Shown: piece after piece, positions 36,334-43,171 of the stretch
How the letters are laid out: each line of letters starts with the position of its first letter
How positions within the stretch are numbered: position 1 is the stretch's first letter
IMG/VR virus record: IMGVR_UViG_3300009285_003102
Location: 1-43,171 of that record
Origin: a virus
Reading direction: 5' to 3' (one strand)
Length of the DNA: 43,171 nucleotides
The notes under the pieces: model-generated
Database searches by the model: none
The model's input: the letters and a program-made list of their open reading frames with translations, nothing else
Told to the model about the DNA's origin: nothing
Made by a program: the position numbers and the translations under genes

Positions 36334-36351
36334 TAGCTGCGTTCCTTGCTA

Positions 36352-36367
36352 ACCTGAATCCCCCCGT
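36352..36367 (-). repeat. Dispersed repeat, copy 25
   Basis: Exact. In the gap between the 767-aa and giant virion genes. Confidence 0.95.
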
Positions 36368-36370
36368 TCA

Positions 36371-38674
36371 CTACGCCTGCTCCCGCTGGTATACTGTTTC
36401 TGGCGTAGGAACCTCCACAGGTTGGGCAGGCTTGGCCCCTGTCGGGCCGCTCCAGGCAGGCCGCACCAGGTCGTGAAGGAACGCTGTGCCCAGGCTGCGC
36501 ACCCATTCCTCAAAGCTCATGTCCTGCGCGTGCTCGCCCTCTTGCCACAGCTCCCAGAGGTCGTCCGCGCTGCCTGCCAGGTCTATTGCCATTTCTTTGT
36601 CCACGAACATCTCTCCAGCAACCTTTATCATCGTGCTGCGGGCATTGGTCTTTCCTGTAGTCTGTGCCCGTTCCTTCTCTGCTGCTTGGCGTATCCGAGA
36701 GCGGTCTGCTGCTTTAGCTTCCAGGGTCGGACCGAATGTCTTGGTTCCAACCTCAGTCCACCACTTTGCCAGGTCAGTATAGCCCGATGCCTGGAAAGAG
36801 GGGAAGATTTCGCTGTCAAACTCCTCTCCCACAATGGCATCAGCGTCAGCCGCGTTTATCTTGAGCCGCCCAATGATGTCTGTCTTGATACTCTGTCTGC
36901 CTGCTGCAGCCTGAGCTTCCTGTGCCCGTGCCGTCTCAGTCCGCGCCAACCCAGCCTCCGCCTGTGCCTGCTGCTTCTGCGCCTTGCGCATAACATCCAA
37001 GCGTCCGCCTGTTTGCTCAGCTATGAACGTATTTGTGTCTTTGCGCCCAGAGAACAAACGCTGCTTGTATAGTTCGTGAATGTCGGAATCGGCCAGGTTG
37101 TCTGCGTAGGATAAGGCAATGCCTGGCTCTATGCCCTGGGCAATCCAGGCGTTAGCTATGACAGAGCGGAAGTAGCTGACGTTGCTTGCTCCTGTCTGGT
37201 CGGCCAGCGTCAGCCGCTTGGCGTTGCGTTCAGCCTCAGTCAAGCTGGCCTCATATTCCTCCCACGTTGCATAACCTGACTTCCTGAAGTCTGCCACGCT
37301 GCTCTGGAACTCAGGGGAGTTGCGGATAGCAGCGAGAGCCATAGGACTACCATTACCAGTCAGGTCAACCATAAATGTCATTGCCTTTGTCTCGGAATCC
37401 TTGTCCCTGACCCCGACCATCCTGCGCGCGTAGTCAACATCCTCGCTGATGTCGTAGCCCTTTACGAAGTCAGCTACGCTCAGCGTGGGGTTGGCCCGCC
37501 GCGCTTCTTCCCAGGCACGGGCAATGTGCACAGCGCGGCCAACCTGGAAAGCCTTAACGCCACGCGTTGTGTCCAGCTCAAACTCTGGAAATGCGTCCGA
37601 GACTTTACGCACAACTGCTTGTTCAACTGGATTAAGCTCCGGTTCGGCTTTGTAGAAACTAGCTACGTCCTGTTTCAGCTCGTGGTCGTCAGGCAGATTG
37701 ACCCAGAGCCGCTGGGCCATTCTGAACTCAGCTTCTTTCTCTGGCGGTACAGTCTGCGGCAGACCGCCCAGCAGCGCATTTTTACCATAACTGGGCATCT
37801 GCCAGAAGAAGTCCTGGATGTCTGTGCTGACCTCTGCCAGCTTCTCTGAACTAACGCTGCCTGTGTCATAGGTCAGACGCGTTGTCTCTGTGCCATCTGG
37901 GAGAAACTCAGGAGTCGCAGTAACGGCTCCATGTAACAGTCCGGAAAGAGTATTGAAAATGGCTGTCCCGCGCTTGCCTTCAAGTGCTAGGGGCATAGTA
38001 TCCTCTATCTGACCAATACGCTCAGTAGAACGCGGAGGAGCGACTGGAAGAGGCCCTGGTTTCTTTGCGGCTGGGGGCTTGGGGACAACTGGCTCCCAGA
38101 GGCCGGACACTCCTGGAGCTGCCGGAGGAAGCAGTGTGGGTGCATACTTGGTGAAAATTCCAGCCAGGGCTGCCTTGTTTTCGGGGGTCAGGTCCAACTC
38201 CCCCACAGCGGCAAAGTTCCCGCCACCCAGCTTGTAACTCTCAACCAGCGTGGCAATGTCAGAGTCAGTAGCATTGGGAAAACGCAACCGGACTTCCTTG
38301 GACAGCTCTCTAACAGCAACCTGTTCCTTCGCAGACTTTATTTGCTCTGGGGTTTTTCCCACTGAAGGTGCTCCTGGGAGACGCTGGAAAGGAAACTGTG
38401 TACCCGCCACGATTCTCTGTCCTATGCCTGGTTCTACGGGAGGCCCTGGAGCTTTTTCCCCTGGACCAAGTGCTCGTATTGCTGTTCCTGGAAACTTTGC
38501 CGTTGTCCCCTCCACTGGAATAGGCTGTGGGGGTTGTTGAGGCGGAGGCTGCGGGGGTGGTTCTTCCTGTGGCTGTGGCTGTTTCTTGCCTTCCTGCTCA
38601 GTCAGCAGCTTCTTCCACCAATCAAACTCCTCAGTATCCTCTCCCGTAATCGGCGGCAGTAGTGGTTTTGGCAT
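36371..38674 (-). CDS. Large virion protein with proline-rich N-terminus (767 aa)
   Basis: ATG 38674 overlaps the portal stop and is preceded by GGGAGGGG. Residues about 25-100 are rich in Pro and Gln (EEPPPQPPPQQPPQ and similar), so flexible. The rest is mainly helical, with an Ala/Gln/Glu-rich coiled-coil stretch around 560-590 (AQKQQAQAEAGLARTETARA). Position between portal and the giant protein suggests an internal virion or ejection protein; no enzymatic motif seen. Confidence 0.6.
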   Translation of the reverse strand: MPKPLLPPITGEDTEEFDWWKKLLTEQEGKKQPQPQEEPPPQPPPQQPPQPIPVEGTTAKFPGTAIRALGPGEKAPGPPVEPGIGQRIVAGTQFPFQRLPGAPSVGKTPEQIKSAKEQVAVRELSKEVRLRFPNATDSDIATLVESYKLGGGNFAAVGELDLTPENKAALAGIFTKYAPTLLPPAAPGVSGLWEPVVPKPPAAKKPGPLPVAPPRSTERIGQIEDTMPLALEGKRGTAIFNTLSGLLHGAVTATPEFLPDGTETTRLTYDTGSVSSEKLAEVSTDIQDFFWQMPSYGKNALLGGLPQTVPPEKEAEFRMAQRLWVNLPDDHELKQDVASFYKAEPELNPVEQAVVRKVSDAFPEFELDTTRGVKAFQVGRAVHIARAWEEARRANPTLSVADFVKGYDISEDVDYARRMVGVRDKDSETKAMTFMVDLTGNGSPMALAAIRNSPEFQSSVADFRKSGYATWEEYEASLTEAERNAKRLTLADQTGASNVSYFRSVIANAWIAQGIEPGIALSYADNLADSDIHELYKQRLFSGRKDTNTFIAEQTGGRLDVMRKAQKQQAQAEAGLARTETARAQEAQAAAGRQSIKTDIIGRLKINAADADAIVGEEFDSEIFPSFQASGYTDLAKWWTEVGTKTFGPTLEAKAADRSRIRQAAEKERAQTTGKTNARSTMIKVAGEMFVDKEMAIDLAGSADDLWELWQEGEHAQDMSFEEWVRSLGTAFLHDLVRPAWSGPTGAKPAQPVEVPTPETVYQREQA

Positions 38675-40477
38675 TTATGCCCCTCCCATTCCCATAGCAG
38701 TCGGCTGCGGCCCACCCGCAGTTGCTCCACCCATTGCCTGCGGAGGTGGTGTTTCGAGCAGAGCAGCACCCAGGCTGCGCGGTTTTCCCATAGCCTCGGG
38801 ACTGCCGAACTGCTCTGGCGCGCCTATCTGTGGCCCTTGCTGCGGCGTCTTAGCCCCACCTAGCTGTGCTAGGATGTTGTGCCAGGCTGCGTTGATGGCT
38901 GCAGCCAGCTCGGGGTCGGGTTCCAGCCCCTCTTTCAGGTCTTTTTCTATGTGCCGCAGAGCCTTGACCATCCGAACAGCCTTGGCTTCGGGTGTCTCGG
39001 CAGCGTCCTGCCTGTCCAGCCTGCGCTCAATCAGTGTCCTGTCCTGCACCTCAATTATCTCTTCCAGGATAGTTGCTCTGTCCAGGATGTTACCCTGGGG
39101 CATTGCCTGCCTTGCCGCAGCCAGCCGCTCCATGCGGTCATCGGGCGCGGCCAGCCTACTCGTGGCCTCTACAGTGAAGTCCTGCGGCACAAGCTCAGGG
39201 GTGAAGTTCTCTCTCTTTAGCCCAGGCACAGCCGTTCGCCGCACACTCAGCGTTACAGGCTTGCGGAACTTGCCGTCTCGGAACTCAGCAAGCCAGGCAG
39301 TGTCTATTTGTCCAATCAAACTATTCATAGCCTGGTGGTACTCACCAACTGCGGACAGCGCCGAAACAAGCATTTGCTTCAAGGCGAATCCGCTGGGGGG
39401 AGGACTGCCGAACGTGTTGAGCATAGCCCGTGTGAAGCCACCCTCCTCCAGCAGACCACCTAGCTCCTGCCGCACCGTCTCCATCTGTGGCGGTATGACT
39501 GGACGGGTCATGGGGGACAGCCCTTCGTTCGTCTCCAGGTCAACAATCCTGCCTGATTTTATGTCATCTTCAGTTACGCTGCCGCCCACTCCGCCAGTGT
39601 GCAGAATGGCCCCGACAGAGCTGTCGCGGGCTGCCTGCATTTGGTAGGTAAGCCAACGGTTGTAGGTATCAAACAGAGATTTGTTGGGGGCCAGGAAAGA
39701 CTGTGCGTAGTATTGTGCCCACGCACCATCCTTGCCGTTGTAGCCACCCCAGATTCCTTCGCCGCCCGCCACTCCCACCAACACAGGGATAGTCGCGTAG
39801 CCGCTGTCTCTGCGCTCAACCGCGACTGTACCCTCAACCAGGACTGACTGTACAGCTCTGTCATCCTGGCGTTCCCACAGCAGGTCTACAGTTACAGCCT
39901 TGCGGCCCTTCAGTATGCCTTGCCGCTCCAGGTTCTCCGGCAAAGTCCAACCCAGGGCTTTGCCTCGGCTGTATGCGGCAGCCACAGGGAGCTGATAACT
40001 GTAAGCGACACGAGCTAGACCGTCTGCGTCCCACTCGGGGTAGGTCATTCCTGGGTTCCAGGGTTCAGCAATGAACTGCGGTGTGCCATCGGGCAACCGT
40101 TTAACCATGACCACGACTGCGTAGAAGCCAGTCATCAAGAAATTGTCGGATACTTCCACACGCCAGGGACGTTTACCCAGACTGACTCTAGTTCTGTCCA
40201 GCTCCCCCCACAGCGCGGACAGCGCGCGCTCGCACGCGCCTGCTTTCTCCGCGTTGCTGTCATCCGCGACAGCCAGACTATGTATCATCGGAGAACCGCT
40301 GAGCAGATGAACACCCAGTCTGATTAACACTCTGGGTCGGTTGCTGACCACAGACTCATAGCCCTCGCGCTCTCTGTCGTCTTTCAACCTGCGCAAGCTG
40401 TACATATCCTCAATCTCATTCGCGCGGGGTGTCCAGATGTCCTTTAGGTACTGGACAACCGTGCCGACATTCTCCAT
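38675..40477 (-). CDS. Portal protein
   Basis: ATG 40477 is preceded by TTAGAGGAGTATAGCAG. The 600-residue size, position directly after the large terminase, and the sequence order (helical start, RPRVLIRLGVHLLSG, a wing with strand-rich segments WRVEVSDNFLMTGFYAVVVMV, FIAEPWNPGMTYPEWD, later a long helical stem region ELGGLLEEGGFTRAMLNTFG...) fit portal proteins that form the DNA entry ring. The C-terminal about 60 residues are Pro/Gly/Met-rich and probably disordered. Confidence 0.8.
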   Translation of the reverse strand: MENVGTVVQYLKDIWTPRANEIEDMYSLRRLKDDREREGYESVVSNRPRVLIRLGVHLLSGSPMIHSLAVADDSNAEKAGACERALSALWGELDRTRVSLGKRPWRVEVSDNFLMTGFYAVVVMVKRLPDGTPQFIAEPWNPGMTYPEWDADGLARVAYSYQLPVAAAYSRGKALGWTLPENLERQGILKGRKAVTVDLLWERQDDRAVQSVLVEGTVAVERRDSGYATIPVLVGVAGGEGIWGGYNGKDGAWAQYYAQSFLAPNKSLFDTYNRWLTYQMQAARDSSVGAILHTGGVGGSVTEDDIKSGRIVDLETNEGLSPMTRPVIPPQMETVRQELGGLLEEGGFTRAMLNTFGSPPPSGFALKQMLVSALSAVGEYHQAMNSLIGQIDTAWLAEFRDGKFRKPVTLSVRRTAVPGLKRENFTPELVPQDFTVEATSRLAAPDDRMERLAAARQAMPQGNILDRATILEEIIEVQDRTLIERRLDRQDAAETPEAKAVRMVKALRHIEKDLKEGLEPDPELAAAINAAWHNILAQLGGAKTPQQGPQIGAPEQFGSPEAMGKPRSLGAALLETPPPQAMGGATAGGPQPTAMGMGGA

Positions 40478-40493
40478 CTGCTATACTCCTCTA

Positions 40494-40509
40494 ACGGGGG
40501 GATTCAGGT
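40494..40509 (+). repeat. Dispersed repeat, copy 26
   Basis: Exact. It touches the terL TGA, and the portal ribosome site follows it. Confidence 0.95.
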
Positions 40510-43074
40510 TCACCCGAATATCCCGTAACGCTGGCTGCGGTGGCCCTTCGCGAACCTGCGCGGGCTGGTCGCGGCTGCCTGTAACCCCAACAACAGGGCC
40601 ATCACGAAGTCATCGTGGCTGCCTGGAGCTGCGCTCATGCCGCCATCAGGGTAGCGGCGGAACGTTCGCAGCTCTTTAATCAGCTCTGCGTCAAAGGTAC
40701 GGAGATAGCCCCCATTGACCACCTTGAGTCCCTCCGTGAGCAGTATGCGCTTGCTGGGCGAAGTCGTGCGGAACCCTGGCACAGACTTATCCAGGCCAGT
40801 CAGCGGGTCGCGCTGGTAGTACAACCTGGGGTAGTGCAGCCTGTTCACCAGACTGTTCAGGACGGACTGCCCCACGCTGTTTAGCTCAACCACAAGCGGA
40901 GCTACGCCCGCAGCCTTGCCTGCTTCAGCAACCAGGCTGGCAGTTTCGTCATCGCGGAACTTCCCCCGCAGTGTGGCAATGTGTGTAACAAAGGGATAAT
41001 CAGTGATGTCCAACACCAGCGCAGCAGTCCTGTCCTCACCGATACCCTCTGAAGGGTCAACCCCGACTACGTAGCTTCGCTCAGCAAGAGGCTTGGCCCA
41101 CCACCGCAGGCCATACGCATCCACCCAACTTGGTTCTTTGGCTTCCAGCTCCATCCTGGCAAGATGCTCCAGGCTGAACACACCCTCGGCCACGCTCCTG
41201 AAACAGCTGATGTCATCCTCGGGGTATTCTTGGAGAAAGAGTGCGCGGTTGAGCTGCTCACTGTAGCCAAACTTGCTGATGGCCCAACGCCGCCACCTGA
41301 TGCGGTCTAGCCCGACTACCCACTGCTGCATCAATGCTTGCTCCTCCACAGTCGGTTCAAACTGTCCTCGGTCAACCAGTCTGGCTATCTCGTTGCCTTC
41401 GGACAGGTAGTATTCTGGGTGCATGAAGTGAGGCAGGAAAATGGGCGTATAGCTATTCGTGCCAGCCTTGGCCCCGACATACAGTTGGTGGTGCTCGTTA
41501 CCCTCGCCATTGGGAGTGCTCTCTATGGTGATGCGCCCGCCTGCCAGCACAGGACAGCTCTCCGTGATGCCAACACGGATAAGATGACACTGATTAGGCT
41601 CCCACTGAGCGAACTCGGACAGTATGATGCGGTGGAACACATCACCACGGCCAAATGCCCTTGAGTTATGGACTAGACAGGCTGGCGTGCTGAATGACCC
41701 GCCGCAGGAAAGGTCATAGACCAAGCCAGAGAACTCCACTTCCTTCCATTTGATAGGGATAGAAACATAGCGGTATGAATACTTGCTGAGGCTGGACTTC
41801 CTGTAGTGATGGAACCTGATTCCCCTGGTCTGGGGGAACTCAAGCGTCCAAGGGACTTTCCCAACATGCCCGAAAGAAATCCTTGCCTTCCCTTTGTATA
41901 TCGCGCTATACACCTCCCTGGCCGACAACAGCATATCTCGTAGCTGATACAAAAGATGGGGTCTGACCGATGTTACCTTTGTCCTAATCGGCCCCCTATA
42001 ACCATCCCCAGCCACATACCCATCAATCACCCCGTTCAGGAATTCCTTTCCGCACTCCCAGAACCAATCAGGAACATTCTTTTCCTTCCCGAAAACTGTG
42101 GCAATTGTCTTCATAAAAGAGGCCGACCCAAGGGAAACCTCCATCCCTTTCCCTTTTGTAGCCCTCCACCTGAAGGTGCATCCATTCTCCTCGGCGAATG
42201 TCTCCAGTCTTTCCCTATACTTATCTTCCTTGATATTCAGCCCGAAGCTTGTGTAGGCCCCCCCGTACCAACCCTCGGCCAGGTAAAGGCCAAAGACCCA
42301 CCCCAAGGAATAGCCAACCTGAATCCCCCCGATGTCCCTCACTCGGTCTGTGATAGGCCGAATGAAATAACAGACTCTGCGGCCTCTGGCATTGAGTGGG
42401 GAAACAATATCGGCGGCAGTACGCCACCGTTTGTGGAGCATGAACTTGTGGTCTGGGGTAACAGTCAAGGGAGTAGAGGGGTTTCCACTGGCTGTTATCT
42501 TCAGCATCTTTCCCCGATAGTCCCGCGCAGTGACTTGCTCTACAGTGGAAAGATGTCTCCCCCTGCCGACATAGACTTTATCTGCGCCTGGAACAATCTC
42601 TGCTATCCGCTTCAAATTCCCGCCCTCAGTCAACACCTGAGAGTCGGGATGGAGGCAGCCAGCTGTCCCAATGTAGATGCCACTGCCTATCTCAGGGAAG
42701 CTCATTTCGTGCGTGCTGTCGTGGCTGATAGCTGGCCGTATCCAGTCAGGCAAACTCTCGTAGGCCACACGGATTCTGTTGAGTAGCCTGCTCGTTGCCT
42801 CTGCTTCGTGGCTGACTATAGCCATGTGCATCGGTGGATACAGGAGAACATCCAGGAAGTCAGCCAGGCTGAGGATAGTGGTGAAGCCCACCTGTCTGGG
42901 TTTGACAACTATGTTCATAGATTTGAGCCGCGACATTACCCAGCGCTGGTGGGGCCAGAGCCGCAGGTGTACCCGCTCGTGGTGTTTGGTGTCAATAACC
43001 ATAACTTCCTCAAGCAACGCAGCGCGGTCTGTCTCTGCCAAAGCCAGTATCTCGGCTGGCAGATGATGGCTCAT
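40510..43074 (-). CDS. terL: Terminase large subunit interrupted by an intein
   Basis: This 854-residue precursor becomes 523 residues after removing the intein at residues 140-470. The ATPase part has a Walker A-type loop KPRQVGFTT (58-66) and a Walker B-like HRIILSEFAQW just after the intein; the C-terminal nuclease has YVVGVDPSEGIGEDRTA, PLVVELNSVGQ and HDDFVMALLL. These are the motifs of packaging motors that cut and pump DNA. The intein sits at FPEIGSGIYIGTAG / SRAFGRGDVF, a strongly conserved site between Walker A and B, where inteins often insert. A dispersed repeat follows the TGA. Confidence 0.93.
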   Translation of the reverse strand: MSHHLPAEILALAETDRAALLEEVMVIDTKHHERVHLRLWPHQRWVMSRLKSMNIVVKPRQVGFTTILSLADFLDVLLYPPMHMAIVSHEAEATSRLLNRIRVAYESLPDWIRPAISHDSTHEMSFPEIGSGIYIGTAGCLHPDSQVLTEGGNLKRIAEIVPGADKVYVGRGRHLSTVEQVTARDYRGKMLKITASGNPSTPLTVTPDHKFMLHKRWRTAADIVSPLNARGRRVCYFIRPITDRVRDIGGIQVGYSLGWVFGLYLAEGWYGGAYTSFGLNIKEDKYRERLETFAEENGCTFRWRATKGKGMEVSLGSASFMKTIATVFGKEKNVPDWFWECGKEFLNGVIDGYVAGDGYRGPIRTKVTSVRPHLLYQLRDMLLSAREVYSAIYKGKARISFGHVGKVPWTLEFPQTRGIRFHHYRKSSLSKYSYRYVSIPIKWKEVEFSGLVYDLSCGGSFSTPACLVHNSRAFGRGDVFHRIILSEFAQWEPNQCHLIRVGITESCPVLAGGRITIESTPNGEGNEHHQLYVGAKAGTNSYTPIFLPHFMHPEYYLSEGNEIARLVDRGQFEPTVEEQALMQQWVVGLDRIRWRRWAISKFGYSEQLNRALFLQEYPEDDISCFRSVAEGVFSLEHLARMELEAKEPSWVDAYGLRWWAKPLAERSYVVGVDPSEGIGEDRTAALVLDITDYPFVTHIATLRGKFRDDETASLVAEAGKAAGVAPLVVELNSVGQSVLNSLVNRLHYPRLYYQRDPLTGLDKSVPGFRTTSPSKRILLTEGLKVVNGGYLRTFDAELIKELRTFRRYPDGGMSAAPGSHDDFVMALLLGLQAAATSPRRFAKGHRSQRYGIFG
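41665..42657 (-). mobile_element. Class 1 intein with LAGLIDADG endonuclease in terL
   Basis: This 331-residue intein begins with C1 (CLHPDSQVLT), has block B TPDH (67-70), block F LVYDLS (312-317) and ends CLVHN (His330, Asn331) before Ser+1. These are the standard splicing residues, so it should be active. LAGLIDADG helices at 118-129 (LGWVFGLYLAEG) and 206-219 (FLNGVIDGYVAGDG) give a two-motif homing endonuclease. A variant dispersed repeat encodes IGGIQV (109-114) exactly between the splicing part and the first endonuclease helix. Confidence 0.95.
42317..42332 (-). repeat. Dispersed repeat, copy 27 (1 mismatch)
   Basis: ACCTGAATCCCCCCGA on the plus strand. Inside the terL intein, encoding IGGIQV. 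Confidence 0.9.
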
Positions 43075-43081
43075 ACTGCCA

Positions 43082-43171
43082 CTACAGTTGGCTCAGCCCC
43101 GCCCTGTTCGCCAGGGCATCTATGCCTGCGCCGCCCAGCACCGCCAGAAACACATCCTTCAGTCCAATCTC
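43082..43171 (-). CDS. End of the 38-aa gene that crosses the window ends
   Basis: An open frame from base 43171 to TAG 43084-43082 encodes 29 residues (starting EIGLKDVFLAVLGGAG). It has no start of its own and continues the nine codons at 27-1 in frame. It ends eight bases before the terminase ATG. A one-helix small protein; function unknown. Confidence 0.65.
   Translation of the reverse strand, partial: EIGLKDVFLAVLGGAGIDALANRAGLSQL

Noticed and set aside
41813-41829. ACCTGATTCCCCTGGT inside the terL intein, resembling the repeat
   Set aside because: Three mismatches, two of them in the invariant C run; likely chance.
713-42332. CRISPR array
   Set aside because: The 16-base repeats are spaced from about 110 bases to more than 6 kb, lie in both orientations and fall inside genes; there are no spacers or cas1/cas2.
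1-43171. tRNA genes
   Set aside because: I saw no cloverleaf or conserved TTC/CCA pattern in the few non-coding gaps, although a dedicated search was not possible.

Overview
The window reads as a complete, circularly permuted double-stranded DNA phage genome of 43,171 bases, probably with a short-tailed (podovirus-like) virion. The two ends join in frame. Nine codons of a small minus-strand gene at positions 27-1 continue without a break into the open frame at 43171-43082, giving a 38-residue protein with a good Shine-Dalgarno. After joining, the small terminase candidate (965-1507), large terminase (40510-43074), portal (38675-40477) and capsid genes lie in the usual order in one leftward late unit. 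A bacterial host is suggested by AGGAGG-type ribosome sites and TTGACA/TATAAT-type promoters. I cannot name the host. I see no tRNA, integrase, endolysin or lysogeny repressor that I recognise.

Layout. (1) 1-1776, minus: start of the late unit, with two leftward promoters and a palindrome/tandem-repeat control region at 1777-2340. (2) 2340-5254, minus: small early-type genes (zinc-ribbon proteins, a DUF1360-like membrane protein, unknowns) ending in a strong terminator. (3) 5255-19211, plus: early and replication genes, starting with small unknown and zinc-binding proteins. These are followed by a DUF3987-type ATPase, a DUF1599-like protein, a ribbon-helix-helix protein, a Spo11/Topo VI A-like protein, a Cas4-like nuclease, a DUF4406-like protein, a RecA-like ATPase, an ERCC4 nuclease, a uracil-DNA-glycosylase/DNA polymerase A fusion and a metallophosphoesterase. 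(4) 43171 down to 19208, minus: terminase, portal, two large virion proteins, scaffold, major capsid protein, decoration-type protein, fibre and tail proteins.

The most striking feature is a non-palindromic 16-base sequence, ACGGGGGGATTCAGGT, present 27 times (20 exact, 7 with one or two changes) in both orientations all around the genome. Most copies sit exactly at gene junctions, often touching or supplying stop codons, or next to promoters. Copies inside genes tend to sit at domain boundaries, including the glycosylase/exonuclease junction of the polymerase and the splicing/endonuclease junction of an intein. It is translated in four different frames, so selection seems to act on DNA. It resembles in layout the dispersed operators of mycobacteriophage L5 (stoperators) and Bacillus phage SPbeta (SPBRE), but its sequence and mixed orientation are not ones I recognise.

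Two inteins interrupt late genes. The terminase carries an ordinary Cys1/His-Asn intein with a LAGLIDADG endonuclease. The 2201-residue virion protein carries an intein that lacks a nucleophile at residue 1 but has the Trp-Cys-Thr set that defines class 3 inteins.
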